A stretch of 64,000 bases of DNA, taken from contig JAFRQQ010000030.1 of assembly GCA_017428525.1 (NCBI GenBank), forward strand, positions 1 to 64,000, in the 5' to 3' direction. Source of the DNA: Clostridia bacterium (GTDB lineage Bacteria; Bacillota; Clostridia; Oscillospirales; Acutalibacteraceae). Positions 6,214-15,132 of this stretch are shown piece by piece (position 1 is the stretch's first letter; the number at the start of each line of letters is the position of its first letter). Position numbers and translations under genes: made by a program. Below the pieces are notes generated by a model, which was not told where the DNA came from, ran no database searches, and saw nothing but the letters and a program-made list of their open reading frames with translations.

Positions 6214-8391
6214 TCAGTGCGCGGTCAGCGTGCCCGCGTCGGCGGTGTCCCAGGGCTCGAAGCCGACGGCTGCCAGCGCCGGATTGTTTTCCGGCAGGGT
6301 GAAATCCCCGGCGGCCGGGTCGCGGAAGCCCGGATCGGCGATCGTCGCGTCCTGAAAATGCCCCATGCGCTGCACCGCGCGGGTATACAGGCGGGTCAGC
6401 GGGTTCGGATCGCTCTGCCAGTTGCAGAAGATATGCGCATGATTCCGCAGATCCCAGAAGAGGTTGCCGCTGTCGGCGAAGCAGCCGTTGCGCAGCTCGG
6501 CAAACATCGGCATATTGTCGGTCAGGAAAATGTTGCCCGTCAGGGAGAATTCCACATGGCTGTCCGGATCGTCGAAGCCGCTCTGGTGCTCGGCGCCCGT
6601 GAAGCTCGAGCGCAGCGCACCTTCGCCGCCGAGGGCGAAAATATTGTTGCAGATGCGGTTGCCCTCACCGTAATGCTGATGGAAGGTCTGCGAGCCGCAG
6701 GCATAGACCAGATTGTTTCTCACTTCTATTTCGGAGGAGCCCTCGTCCAGATAAACGCCCCAGCCGCCGTAGCCGCCCTCGTCGGGGTCGGCGGCGACCT
6801 CGCTGATGACGTTGCCGGCAATCACGGTGCCGGGCTGCCGGCCGAGCGTATAGACGCCGCCCATATCCGACAGCCAGCCTTGCCCGATCTGCCGGATGCG
6901 GTTGTTGGTGACACGGATGTCCCGCGTCACGCTCGGCGCATAGCCCCACATCCAGCCGACGGAGACGGCGGTGTAGTAGCCGTCGGAGATGTCGTTGTGG
7001 TCGAGGTCGCAGTCCCGCGCGTGCGTGAGCAGGATGCCGCAGCCGGCGGAGAAATACCGGCCGTAGCTGCGGATGACGGTATCCCGCACAGTGATGCGCT
7101 CCGTCAGCGCCGCGTCGTCGCCGCTGCTTGCGCCGTCGATGAAAATGCCGCACGCGCCGATCTGCGTCAGGTCGCAGCCGAGGACGGCGGCGTCCTTGAC
7201 CGCCCGCTTAAATTTGATCGCGCAGGTGCCGAGATTGCGGAAAGCACAGTTGCGGAACGTGATGTCGGACGCATGCGAAAGCTCCGCCGCGCCGCCGCAG
7301 TCAAACTCTGCCTGCGGGTGCCGCATGCCGTAGGCCGCCAGCCAGTGCTCCTGACCGCTCAGGTCGGGGAAGGGGCTGCAGGTGTCGCAGAAGGTCAGGC
7401 CGTCGAAGGTCAGGCCGCGGCAGTTTTCCGCGGTCAGCAGCCGGTCGGTCACGGCCAGACGCAGCGCAAGCGTGTCCGCCGTTTCGCCGGGCAGCGGCAG
7501 ATAGCAGAGCCGCCCGCGCAGGCTGTCATAATACCATTCGCCGGGCGTGTCGAAGGCCTCGCGCACATTTTCAAAATAGTATTTCTGCCCCGCCTCCGCG
7601 CGCATGGAGAGCGGAACGGTCAGACGCAGGCGGTCGGCCGCCGCGTCGTAGGTATCCACATAGGAGAGCTCGTCGCACCAGTAGTGCAGCAGGCGCAGCG
7701 TCACGCCGTGCGGCGCATAGAATTCGCGCACGGTCTGCGCCTTGTCGGGCGTGATGGCAAGGTCGCCGTAGGACCAGTTTTTCCAGGGCGAGGTATCGTC
7801 GGTGAACATGCCGTCGCTGTGGTCGGTCGTTTTCACATAGAAAAAGCCGCGTTCCGGGTAGCGCGTGCAGGGCAGCTGCGTGTCGCCGCGCAGCACGGTG
7901 GTGAAGGCCGTCGCCTGCGGTACGGGCGCGCTCAGGCAGGCGTGCCCGTTGACGGTATCCGCTTCCCAGCCCGTGACGGTCTGCGCGCCGCTCAGACGCA
8001 CCGTTTCGCCGGGGACGGCCGCATAGGTCACGTCCGTCGCATCCTGCGCGTCAAAGGTCAGGGGCGCGGTCAGCAGATAGTCGCCGCCGCGCAGCCAGAC
8101 CGTGATCGGTCCGGTGACGCCGGACGCCCGCTTCTCCGCCGCCAGCGTTTTCGCCCGCGCGAGGGTGACCGGCGCAGCTTCCGCGCCGTCGGCGGACGGA
8201 TCCCCGTCCGGGGCGGCGGCAATGTCGTTCGGGCCGAATGCGTAAGGCAGCGTCTCCCGTGCGGGTTTGATCTGCGGCGCGGGATCCGCATAGGTAAAGC
8301 CCGGGTCCGCAGCGGTCAGACGGTCCGTCAGACGCAGCAGCGGCAGGAGCAGCAGCATAAAAAACGCGAGCAATCGCAGATAAATTCCCAT
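6214..8391 (-). CDS. Secreted right-handed beta-helix protein, GH141-like glycosidase candidate
   Basis: A 725-residue exported protein. An N-terminal hydrophobic signal/anchor (about 5-28) precedes a domain with the GH141-type opening seen in many carbohydrate-active beta-helix proteins: DIAAAPDGDPSADG...PVTLARAK, then WLRGGDYLLTAPLTF. The middle and C-terminal parts (about 320-690) hold repeated parallel-helix coils with ladder patterns such as GLTFDGLTFCDT, DIRVTNNRIRQIG and IEVRNNLVYACG. Likely substrate: plant or host polysaccharide side chains (inference; family members include fucosidase and xylanase activities). I cannot assign catalytic residues. Start ATG follows GGAGGCTGCC. It lies 15 bases after the hydrolase gene on the same strand, probably in one transcript. 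Confidence 0.65.
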   Translation of the reverse strand: MGIYLRLLAFFMLLLLPLLRLTDRLTAADPGFTYADPAPQIKPARETLPYAFGPNDIAAAPDGDPSADGAEAAPVTLARAKTLAAEKRASGVTGPITVWLRGGDYLLTAPLTFDAQDATDVTYAAVPGETVRLSGAQTVTGWEADTVNGHACLSAPVPQATAFTTVLRGDTQLPCTRYPERGFFYVKTTDHSDGMFTDDTSPWKNWSYGDLAITPDKAQTVREFYAPHGVTLRLLHYWCDELSYVDTYDAAADRLRLTVPLSMRAEAGQKYYFENVREAFDTPGEWYYDSLRGRLCYLPLPGETADTLALRLAVTDRLLTAENCRGLTFDGLTFCDTCSPFPDLSGQEHWLAAYGMRHPQAEFDCGGAAELSHASDITFRNCAFRNLGTCAIKFKRAVKDAAVLGCDLTQIGACGIFIDGASSGDDAALTERITVRDTVIRSYGRYFSAGCGILLTHARDCDLDHNDISDGYYTAVSVGWMWGYAPSVTRDIRVTNNRIRQIGQGWLSDMGGVYTLGRQPGTVIAGNVISEVAADPDEGGYGGWGVYLDEGSSEIEVRNNLVYACGSQTFHQHYGEGNRICNNIFALGGEGALRSSFTGAEHQSGFDDPDSHVEFSLTGNIFLTDNMPMFAELRNGCFADSGNLFWDLRNHAHIFCNWQSDPNPLTRLYTRAVQRMGHFQDATIADPGFRDPAAGDFTLPENNPALAAVGFEPWDTADAGTLTAH

Positions 8392-8406
8392 GGCAGCCTC
8401 CGTTAA

Positions 8407-9129
8407 TTATTCTTCAATGAAAGCGGCGATCCGGTCGGCCGTTTGCCGGATCTGTGTTTCGCACGAGATTGCGGGCGTGCCGTCGCCGGCCTGCGGGCCG
8501 TAATCGCCGAAATAGGCGTGGCAGCCGCCTTCGATAATGAATTCTTCCGCGCCGGGCGGCAGATGGTCCGCTGCGGCGGCGTATTTATCACGGTCGAGCA
8601 CGCCGTCCTCCGAGCCACACACGGAAAGCACGCGCAGCCCGGTCTCCCGCAGGTCCGCCGCGGAATAGGCGGCGAGCAGAATCAGACCGTCATACTCCGC
8701 CGGATGCTTTGCGATGTAGCTTGCGGCCATCGCGCCGCCGAGCGAATGCCCGCAGAGATACCAGCGACTAAGCTCCGGAAACCGCGCCTGAATGCCGTCG
8801 GCAGCGTTGCTGTGCAGCACGGCGAGGTTGCCGGGCATCGACACGAGCACGCAGAGCAGTCCGCGCTGCGCGCAGGCGGAAAGGAGCGGGGCATAGGCCT
8901 CCGGCTCGACCTTGCCGCCGGGATAGAAGATCAGGCCGGCGGTCGGCTGCGGCGGGGAAAAAACCGTCAGCGTCCCGGCCTGCGTCACGGTGACCTGCGC
9001 GCTGCCGGCCATGGCCGCGATCGCCGCGTCCTGCGCGGGATAGGCGTCCCGCACATAGATCAGACCGGCGAGCACGCCGAGCAGCAAAAGCGCGGCGCAA
9101 AAGATCGCCGCCCATCGAAGTTTTCGCAT
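8407..9129 (-). CDS. Membrane-anchored alpha/beta hydrolase
   Basis: A 240-residue protein with an N-terminal signal anchor (about 5-25) and an alpha/beta-hydrolase fold. The oxyanion segment is FYPGGKVEPEAYAPL (about 68-82), the nucleophile elbow GHSLGGAMA (about 127-135, Ser at GHSLG), a likely acidic residue lies in VCGSEDGVLD, and the catalytic His in EGGCHAYFGDYG. This is the Abhydrolase_5-like group of small esterases; substrate unknown. Start ATG follows GGAGGGAAGCTT. It is transcribed with the beta-helix gene, so deacylation of a glycan is a reasonable guess only. Confidence 0.75.
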   Translation of the reverse strand: MRKLRWAAIFCAALLLLGVLAGLIYVRDAYPAQDAAIAAMAGSAQVTVTQAGTLTVFSPPQPTAGLIFYPGGKVEPEAYAPLLSACAQRGLLCVLVSMPGNLAVLHSNAADGIQARFPELSRWYLCGHSLGGAMAASYIAKHPAEYDGLILLAAYSAADLRETGLRVLSVCGSEDGVLDRDKYAAAADHLPPGAEEFIIEGGCHAYFGDYGPQAGDGTPAISCETQIRQTADRIAAFIEE

Positions 9130-9152
9130 AAGCTTCCCTCCAGACGGTTATC

Positions 9153-9181
9153 AGTATAGCCCATCTCCGGCAAAAATGCAA
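9153..9181 (-). promoter_or_regulatory. Promoter of the hydrolase/beta-helix operon
   Basis: On the minus strand TTGCAT (complement of 9176-9181), 17 bases, TATACT (complement of 9153-9158), about 24 bases before the hydrolase ATG. Confidence 0.7.
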
Positions 9182-9210
9182 GCCGGGAACGCAATTGTGA
9201 AGCGCAGAAA

Positions 9211-9242
9211 AACGCCTGCGGCTCGACGGGGCTGCAGGCGTT
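9211..9242 (-). terminator. Terminator of the 9267-10699 operon
   Basis: AACGCCTGC (9211-9219) pairs with GCAGGCGTT (9234-9242). On the minus strand the stem is followed by TTTTTCTGCGCTT. It separates the upstream operon from the hydrolase promoter. Confidence 0.7.
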
Positions 9243-9266
9243 CGGATCAATTGAAAACAGTGCGGG

Positions 9267-9815
9267 TCATGCCTCAAAGGCGCGGGCGTCCACCTGCGCC
9301 CAGACGGCGGCGTCGGTCAGCAGATAGGCGCGGCTGCCCAGCGCGATGAAGCGCTCGTCGTTGTCGCGCTCGCAGAGCATGGCGAAATTCTCGCCGATAT
9401 CCCGCGTTTCATCCGCTTTGGTGCGCACGCACAGGTAATAGAACGAAAACGACGAACCGTCCGCGATGTTGGCGGCGAGCCCCGGCGAGGTCTCCTCCAG
9501 CCGGGCGTGCATGGCGTTGATCGCCTGCGTGGCCAGCATCGGATGCGGCAGATATTTATGCAGCGCCAGCTGCGCGGCAAACACGATCAGCGCCCGCAGC
9601 TGCAGCAGCTCGTTGTTGGCCAGGGTCTTGGCGGTGTCGGGCAGCAGCGTTTCGGGCGAAAGCGCGGCCAGCGCGGCGCCGAGCTCCTCGGCCTTCTGCG
9701 TGTTGCCGTTCGTGCGCTGCTGATCCATCGTCGCGGCCAGCGCGGCCAGATCGGCGCTTGCGGTTTCTTTCTTTTTCGGGTGAAAGATTTTGATATCGTC
9801 GTCATTGCGGGGCAT
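9267..9815 (-). CDS. Hypothetical mainly helical cytoplasmic protein
   Basis: A 182-residue soluble protein with no signal or membrane segment. A Lys-rich N-terminus (KIFHPKKKE) precedes a largely helical body; the most distinctive stretch is ENFAMLCERDNDERFIALG (about 142-160). I do not recognise the family. Start ATG follows CAGGAGGCGATCCC. It begins 29 bases downstream of the PHP-domain gene on the same strand, so the two are probably co-transcribed. Confidence 0.65.
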   Translation of the reverse strand: MPRNDDDIKIFHPKKKETASADLAALAATMDQQRTNGNTQKAEELGAALAALSPETLLPDTAKTLANNELLQLRALIVFAAQLALHKYLPHPMLATQAINAMHARLEETSPGLAANIADGSSFSFYYLCVRTKADETRDIGENFAMLCERDNDERFIALGSRAYLLTDAAVWAQVDARAFEA

Positions 9816-9844
9816 GGGATCGCCTCCTGTGCGGGTGCCGCCCG

Positions 9845-10699
9845 TTACTCTGCGGCGGCGCGTTTTTTCATTTTCGATTTGTAGGAAAGCAGCGCTTTAA
9901 ACGCGGCGTCCGGCGTTGCGCAGGCGCCGAGCGAAAGCGGCTGACGGGAATACATGCCCTTGAATTCCGTGCCGCCGACGGTGAGCAGGCCGTTGGCGCG
10001 GGCAAAGGAAAGCAGGGAATCCTGCTGTTCTTCCGTGGCGTCCGGATGCCAGACCTCCACGCCGTCCAGGCCGCAGGGCACGAGCTCCTCGAGCAGCTCG
10101 AAGCTGTCGCGGGTGGCCGGATGCGCCAGCACGGCGATGCCGCCCGCCTCATGGATCGCGGTGACGACCTCCTCCGGCGCGGCATAGTCCGCGTGCACAA
10201 GGACGTTTTCCTTGCTCTCGGGGGAGAACAGGGTGTCATAGAGCTCGCCGTAGATGCGGTCGGTCAGGCCGCATTCCAGCAGCGCGTGCATGATATGCTG
10301 AATAAAGACCGCCGTGGAGCCCGTGGCGCATTTGATGACCAGCTCGGGCGAGATCGGATATTTGCGCGCGACCTTGATGGTCATCATCTGGCTGGCGCGT
10401 TTGCGCGCGAGCACGTTGCGGCGGCAGAGCCCTTCCAGCCGGTCGGGGCTGTCGCTCAGATAGCAGAGGATGTCGGCGCAGCGGTCGCGTTTGGCGTCAT
10501 AGGCGGAGATCTCCACGCCCGGGATGACGGTCACGCCGTACCGCTCACCGATGATCTTGGCGCGCACCGTGCCGGCCTGACAATCGCGGTCGGTGATTGC
10601 CAGCGTCGTCACACCCCGCTTCTGGGCAAGCACGATCAGATCATCGATGCCCATGGAGCTGTCGGAGAGTTTGGTGTGACAGTGTAAATCGATCGGCAT
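9845..10699 (-). CDS. PHP-domain phosphoesterase
   Basis: Member of the PHP family related to the TrpH/YciV (RNase AM) group of metal-dependent phosphoesterases. The 284-residue product shows HCHTKLSDS at residues 6-14, the TDRD segment, PGVEIS, LAHPATRDS and GVEVWHP. The final motif, usually GSDFHG, reads GGTEFKG, so two expected metal ligands (Asp and His) are Glu and Lys; activity may be altered. ATG at 10699 is preferred over the upstream in-frame ATG at 10747 because AAAGAGG lies just before it and homologous N-termini begin at MPIDLHCH. Promoter and palindromic operator lie immediately upstream. Confidence 0.8.
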   Translation of the reverse strand: MPIDLHCHTKLSDSSMGIDDLIVLAQKRGVTTLAITDRDCQAGTVRAKIIGERYGVTVIPGVEISAYDAKRDRCADILCYLSDSPDRLEGLCRRNVLARKRASQMMTIKVARKYPISPELVIKCATGSTAVFIQHIMHALLECGLTDRIYGELYDTLFSPESKENVLVHADYAAPEEVVTAIHEAGGIAVLAHPATRDSFELLEELVPCGLDGVEVWHPDATEEQQDSLLSFARANGLLTVGGTEFKGMYSRQPLSLGACATPDAAFKALLSYKSKMKKRAAAE

Positions 10700-10749
10700 A
10701 ACAGATACCTCTTTCGAAAACAGCAAAAAATAACCACATTTATCCAATA

Positions 10750-10785
10750 TACTGTAATTATACAGTAAAATCTATGGTTTTGCAA
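10750..10785 (-). promoter_or_regulatory. Promoter of the PHP gene with palindromic operator on the -10
   Basis: On the minus strand TTGCAA (10780-10785), 17 bases and TATAAT (complement of 10757-10762). The -10 is embedded in a perfect inverted repeat TACTGTA-ATTA-TACAGTA (10750-10767), a form similar to operators of MecI/BlaI/CopY-type repressors (TACA/TGTA cores). Repression is inferred from the overlap. Confidence 0.6.
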
Positions 10786-10845
10786 GTTTTTTTTGCAATT
10801 CCGGCGCAGAGATTTTTATGATTCGGACAAGGAAAAAAGCGGCGG

Positions 10846-11712
10846 TCAGCCGACAGATTCCAGCCGGGTCCCGGGATAATAATGAGAAAGGATGGCACGG
10901 AAATCGCTGCCCTGCCGCGCGAGATAATCCGCGCCGTATTGACTCATGCCGACGCCGTGGCCGCTGCCGTGCACGGTGAACGTGAAGCCCTCCGCCCCGC
11001 ACGCGAGCGCAAAGGCGGCCGCGGGCAGATCAAAAGCGTCGCACAGCCGATTGCCGTCAAGCGTTTTGCCGCAGACGGTGACGCTTTCCGTATAGCCGTC
11101 CGCCCCCTCGCGGACCGCCGTGACCCAGTCCGCCGCCGCGCCGTCGCAGACGACGCCCAGCGGCCGGAGCGTTTCGGCGAACGCCTCGGCGGTGACGGTG
11201 ATCTCCTGCGTGAACGCGGGGGAAAGCCGGTCGCCCGGACTCGGGACGCTGATCAGATAGGGGCAGGCCGTGCCCCACGCATCCGCCGCGCTGCGGGTGC
11301 TGCCGGCGCTCAGACTGTGCCAGACCGCGGCGGCCGGCTTGCCGTCATAGGTCAGCCGGAGGTCCGCCACCGCGTCAACCGCGGCCGAAAGCTTGGCCTC
11401 CCGGGCGGCAAACTGATCGCCCCAGGCGGCCATGCGCGCGGCGCGGTCCCAATACGCGATCGACGCAGCCGTCTCCGGCTTCGCATCCGCAAGGCTCGCC
11501 GCGGCAACGGCCTGCGCCTTCAGCGCCTCCGGGTGGCAGGTCGCCGCCATGGCGGCCGCGACTGTGCCGATCAGCCATTCCCGCCGGTCCTGCGCGTCGC
11601 CGGTCTGCAGGGTGTCCGCAGCGTCGTCTGCGGGCGCGGCGCGCAGTGCGGCCAGCGGACAGAGCAGCAGCCCGAGCAGGAGCAGCAGGCAAAAGAGCAG
11701 GCGCATACGCAC
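10846..11712 (-). CDS. spoIID: SpoIID/LytB-domain protein, degenerate
   Basis: SpoIID is a membrane-anchored lytic transglycosylase that processes denuded peptidoglycan during engulfment in sporulation. This 288-residue product has a signal anchor, the family core HPEALKAQAVAA (residues about 60-71) and the C-terminal signature HGSGHGVGMSQYGADYLA. However, the A-x-E-M-P motif just before the core, whose Glu is believed catalytic, reads AAAMA, and the usual AARTYA reads AAASLA. It could be an inactive paralogue or a divergent enhancer. The start is taken as GTG at 11712, 10 bases after AAAGGA; an upstream ATG at 11748 lacks a ribosome-binding site. No other sporulation gene is adjacent. Confidence 0.7.
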   Translation of the reverse strand: MRMRLLFCLLLLLGLLLCPLAALRAAPADDAADTLQTGDAQDRREWLIGTVAAAMAATCHPEALKAQAVAAASLADAKPETAASIAYWDRAARMAAWGDQFAAREAKLSAAVDAVADLRLTYDGKPAAAVWHSLSAGSTRSAADAWGTACPYLISVPSPGDRLSPAFTQEITVTAEAFAETLRPLGVVCDGAAADWVTAVREGADGYTESVTVCGKTLDGNRLCDAFDLPAAAFALACGAEGFTFTVHGSGHGVGMSQYGADYLARQGSDFRAILSHYYPGTRLESVG

Positions 11713-11748
11713 AGGCGGCACGTCCTTTCCGAAAATCATAAATTCCAC

Positions 11749-11778
11749 TTGACGAACATAATTATTTTGTTGTATAAT
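11749..11778 (+). promoter_or_regulatory. Promoter of the citrate synthase gene
   Basis: TTGACG (11749-11754), 18-base spacer, TATAAT (11773-11778). The roughly 85-nt leader contains two small GC hairpins (GCCGCT/AGCGGC and CGCGC-ACAG-GCGCG); I recognise no riboswitch there. Confidence 0.8.
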
Positions 11779-11870
11779 ATTTTATCTATACGGGAACGGA
11801 ATGCCGCTCAGACCGGAAAAGCGGCGGATGTATCCACACGCGCACAGGCGCGGGAAAGCGAGGCGCTGAA

Positions 11871-13244
11871 ATGGCTGAAATGTCGGAAATCCGGGCAAAC
11901 ATTTCTCAAAATGATATTCAAACCTTATGCGATACGATCCGGAAATATAACCATATCGAGCCGGGAAACTATGATCGCTTCAATGTCAAGCGCGGTCTGC
12001 GCAATGCCGACGGCACGGGCGTGATGGCGGGCGTGACCCGCGTGTGCTCCGTGGACGGTTATTATATTGAGGACGGCGAACTGATCCCCCGCGAGGGCAA
12101 GCTGTATTACCGCGGCATCAGCCTGTCGGACATCGTCGCCGGCTGCAACGCGGAGGACCGCTTCGGCTTCGAGGAGGTCGCGTGGCTGCTGCTGTTCGGC
12201 GCGCTGCCCACGCAGGAGCAGCTGGATTTCTTCTGCGGGCTGCTCGGCCGCAACCGGGAGCTGCCGGAGGATTTCATCGAGGACATGATCATGAAAGCGC
12301 CCTCGCCGGACGTGATGAACAAGCTCTCGCGCTCCATCCTTTCGCTGTATTCGTACGATCCGAATCCGGACGATATCTCGCTGGAAAACGTGCTGCGCCA
12401 GAGCATCAGCCTGATGGCGAAAATGCCGGTGATCATGGCCTATGCCTATCAGGTCAAGCGCCGCCACTATTATCACAAGAGCATGTATATCCACCAGATC
12501 AAGCCGGAATTCCACACGGCGGAAACCATCCTGCGCTCCATCCGGGCAGACAAGAGCTTTACCGACCGGGAAGCGAAGCTGCTCGACACCTGCCTGATGA
12601 TTCAGGCGGAGCACGGCGGCGGCAACAACTCCACCTTCGCCACCCGCGTGCTCAGCTCGAGCGGCACGGACACGTATTCCGCGATCACGGCGGGCATCGG
12701 CGCGCTCAAGGGCCCGCGGCACGGCGGCGCGAATAAAAAGGTCTGCGACATGGTGGAGAGCATCAAGGCCGACGTGCGGGATATGACGGACGCCGGGCAG
12801 GTCGCGGACGCGCTGGTCCGGGTCATGCGCCGCGAAATCGGCGACGGCTCCGGCCTGATTTACGGCATGGGCCACGCGGTCTATACGCTCTCCGACCCGC
12901 GGGCGACCATCCTGCGCGCGAAAGCGGAGGAATTCTCCGCCGGCACGGAATTCGAAGAGGAATACCGCCTGCTGCGCAATATCGAGCAGATGACGCCGGA
13001 GGTCTTCGCCGCCGAGAAGGGGATCACAAAGCCAATCTGCGCGAACGTGGATCTCTATTCCGGCCTGATTTACAAGATGCTGCGGATCCCCAACGATCTG
13101 TTCACCCCGATTTTCACCGCCGCGCGCGTGGCGGGCTGGTCGGCGCACCGGATCGAGGAGCTGCTCACCTGCAACAAGATCATTCGCCCCGCTTACAAAA
13201 GCGTCAACGGGCATCAGGCATATACCCCCATTCAAGACAGATAA
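11871..13244 (+). CDS. gltA: Citrate synthase
   Basis: Condenses oxaloacetate and acetyl-CoA to citrate at the head of the (often partial) TCA branch leading to 2-oxoglutarate and glutamate. The 457-residue protein has the family landmarks QAEHGGGNNSTFATRVLSS (about 244-262, first active-site His), GPRHGGAN (about 281-288) and GHAVYTLSDPR (about 326-336, third catalytic region), plus YRG near the N-terminus. Length is in the range of clostridial type I-like citrate synthases. Start ATG follows AAGCGAGG. It has a strong promoter and begins a plus-strand run of genes. Confidence 0.93.
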   Translation: MAEMSEIRANISQNDIQTLCDTIRKYNHIEPGNYDRFNVKRGLRNADGTGVMAGVTRVCSVDGYYIEDGELIPREGKLYYRGISLSDIVAGCNAEDRFGFEEVAWLLLFGALPTQEQLDFFCGLLGRNRELPEDFIEDMIMKAPSPDVMNKLSRSILSLYSYDPNPDDISLENVLRQSISLMAKMPVIMAYAYQVKRRHYYHKSMYIHQIKPEFHTAETILRSIRADKSFTDREAKLLDTCLMIQAEHGGGNNSTFATRVLSSSGTDTYSAITAGIGALKGPRHGGANKKVCDMVESIKADVRDMTDAGQVADALVRVMRREIGDGSGLIYGMGHAVYTLSDPRATILRAKAEEFSAGTEFEEEYRLLRNIEQMTPEVFAAEKGITKPICANVDLYSGLIYKMLRIPNDLFTPIFTAARVAGWSAHRIEELLTCNKIIRPAYKSVNGHQAYTPIQDR

Positions 13245-13259
13245 AAGAGGTTTGGAATT

Positions 13260-14180
13260 ATGAAAACTGCGACCGAAAAAACCGGACTCGGCGGTCTTTG
13301 GATCGTCTTTATCATTGCCGTGATCGCCGCGCTGCCGCTGCGGGTGCTGCAGTATCTGCGCGTCATCGAGGTGGGCACGGGCTTTTATACGGGACTGCAC
13401 TGGAGCATTTTCGCGCTGTTCGGCGTGCTGGCTGCGGCCATGCTGCTCTGCGTGATTCTCGGCCTTGCGCGCCGCAACCGCGTCGGCTATCTGCGGGACG
13501 GCAGCCGCCATGTCGCGGCGGGTCTGCTCGCGCTGCTTGCCGCGGCGTCTGCATTCTATGACGCGCTGCTTTGCCTGAACGCCGATTTCGGCCTGGGCCT
13601 GCCGATTTCCCTGCCCGGCCAGACGGAACTGGCTGCGGCGGAAACCAGAGTGATCCTGCTTGAAGGCGTGTTCGGCCTGCTTGCGGGCCTGTTTCTGCTG
13701 CTGTACGGCATTTCGATGCTCAGCGGGCGCAGCCTGGGCGGCACCTTCTATCGCCTGCTGACGCTCGCGCCGGTGCTCTGGTCGATCTTCCGCATGATCT
13801 TCCGCTTCACGCGCACGATCAGCTATATCCGCGTGTCCGATCTGCTGCTGGAAATGCTGATGCTCATTTTCCTGATCCTGTTCTTCATGGCGCTTGCGCA
13901 GTGCGAGGCGCAGGTCGGCGACAAAAAGATCCCGTGGAAGCTCGCGGGCTACGGCCTGCCTGCCGCGCTGTTCGGGCTGCTCTGCTTCCTGCCGCGGGCG
14001 CTGATGATCGCCATCGGCCGCGCGGACGTGATCTATGCCTATTCGACGCTGGAATACTGCGATCTGGCGCTTGCGCTCTTTGCTTTGGCGATCGCCGGCT
14101 CCCGGCTGATCCCCGAGGCGCAGGATAAGCCGACCGTTATCCCCGTCGTGCCGGAGACCGAAGAAGCCGCAAAGGACTGA
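13260..14180 (+). CDS. Polytopic membrane protein of unknown function
   Basis: A 306-residue integral membrane protein with about seven or eight hydrophobic helices, a short cytoplasmic N-terminus and a Pro/Val/Glu tail (TVIPVVPETEEAAKD). No transport or catalytic motif is recognisable. Start ATG is 15 bases after the citrate synthase stop, with AGAGG upstream, and the AEC transporter follows after 6 bases, so it belongs to the same transcript. Confidence 0.7.
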   Translation: MKTATEKTGLGGLWIVFIIAVIAALPLRVLQYLRVIEVGTGFYTGLHWSIFALFGVLAAAMLLCVILGLARRNRVGYLRDGSRHVAAGLLALLAAASAFYDALLCLNADFGLGLPISLPGQTELAAAETRVILLEGVFGLLAGLFLLLYGISMLSGRSLGGTFYRLLTLAPVLWSIFRMIFRFTRTISYIRVSDLLLEMLMLIFLILFFMALAQCEAQVGDKKIPWKLAGYGLPAALFGLLCFLPRALMIAIGRADVIYAYSTLEYCDLALALFALAIAGSRLIPEAQDKPTVIPVVPETEEAAKD

Positions 14181-14186
14181 TTTTCC

Positions 14187-15131
14187 ATGTTTCTGCAAAA
14201 TGTCGGGATCGCGGCGCGGCAGGTGCTGATCCTATATCTGATCGTGGCAGTCGGCTTCCTTGCGGATAAATGCAAGGTCTTTACCGAGCCGACGGCCCGC
14301 CGCTGCACCGACCTGGTGTTCTATATCGTGACGCCGGCAAAGATTCTGGAGAGCTTTTTCAATCTGGCCTATTCGCCCGAAACGGCGAAACGGCTGTTTA
14401 TCGCGCTGGGCTGCGGGTTTGTGCTGCATGCCGTTGCCGCGCTGATTTCCGCCGTCGCTTTTCGCTATAAATGTCCGGCGGAGCGCGCCTGCATTTTCAA
14501 ATATGCCAGCACCTACGGCAACTGCGGCTATATGGGTCTGCCGCTGACCGAGGCCGTCGCGGGCGAGGAGGGCGTGATTTACTGCTCGGCCGTGATCATC
14601 ACCTTTCAGGTGTTCACGTTTACCCACGGCGTTTATCTGATGAATATGGGCAAACCGGAGGCCGCGAAATTCGACCCGAAAAAGCTCGTGCTCAATCCCG
14701 GCGTGCTCGCCGTTGCGGTGGGCCTGCCGATCTATCTGCTTTCACCGGCGCTGCCGCAGGTCGTGACCGCGCCCGTGAGCTATATTGCGGCGCTGAATAC
14801 GCCGCTGGCGATGCTGATTTTCGGCACCTTTATCGCCAACACGGATTTCAAATCGATTTTCCGGGAGCCGCGGATGCTCGAGGTGGGGCTGATCAAGCTC
14901 TTCCTGCTGCCCGCGATCATGCTGGCGGGCATGCGGCTGTGCGGCCTGACCGGCACGCTCCTCACGGCGATCATCGTCACCGCAAGCGCGCCGTCGGCGA
15001 ACAACACCGTGATGTTCGCCGCAAAATTCGACCGCGATGCGGGGCTGGCCTCGCAGGTGGTGGCGATCGTTTCGATTCTGTCCATCCTGACCATGCCGCT
15101 GATGATCGCAGCGGCGCAGAGCGTGGGCTGA
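14187..15131 (+). CDS. AEC-family (auxin efflux carrier-like) transporter
   Basis: Inner-membrane transporter of the BART superfamily; bacterial members export or exchange organic acids such as malate or malonate. The 314-residue protein has about ten membrane helices in two inverted halves, with the half-site motifs STYGNCGYMGLPL (about 109-121) and SAPSANNTVMFA (about 271-282), typical of the family's crossover regions. The substrate cannot be read from sequence; proximity to citrate synthase hints at a di- or tricarboxylate. Start ATG follows AAAGGA overlapping the end of the previous gene. Confidence 0.8.
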   Translation: MFLQNVGIAARQVLILYLIVAVGFLADKCKVFTEPTARRCTDLVFYIVTPAKILESFFNLAYSPETAKRLFIALGCGFVLHAVAALISAVAFRYKCPAERACIFKYASTYGNCGYMGLPLTEAVAGEEGVIYCSAVIITFQVFTFTHGVYLMNMGKPEAAKFDPKKLVLNPGVLAVAVGLPIYLLSPALPQVVTAPVSYIAALNTPLAMLIFGTFIANTDFKSIFREPRMLEVGLIKLFLLPAIMLAGMRLCGLTGTLLTAIIVTASAPSANNTVMFAAKFDRDAGLASQVVAIVSILSILTMPLMIAAAQSVG

Positions 15132-15132
15132 T

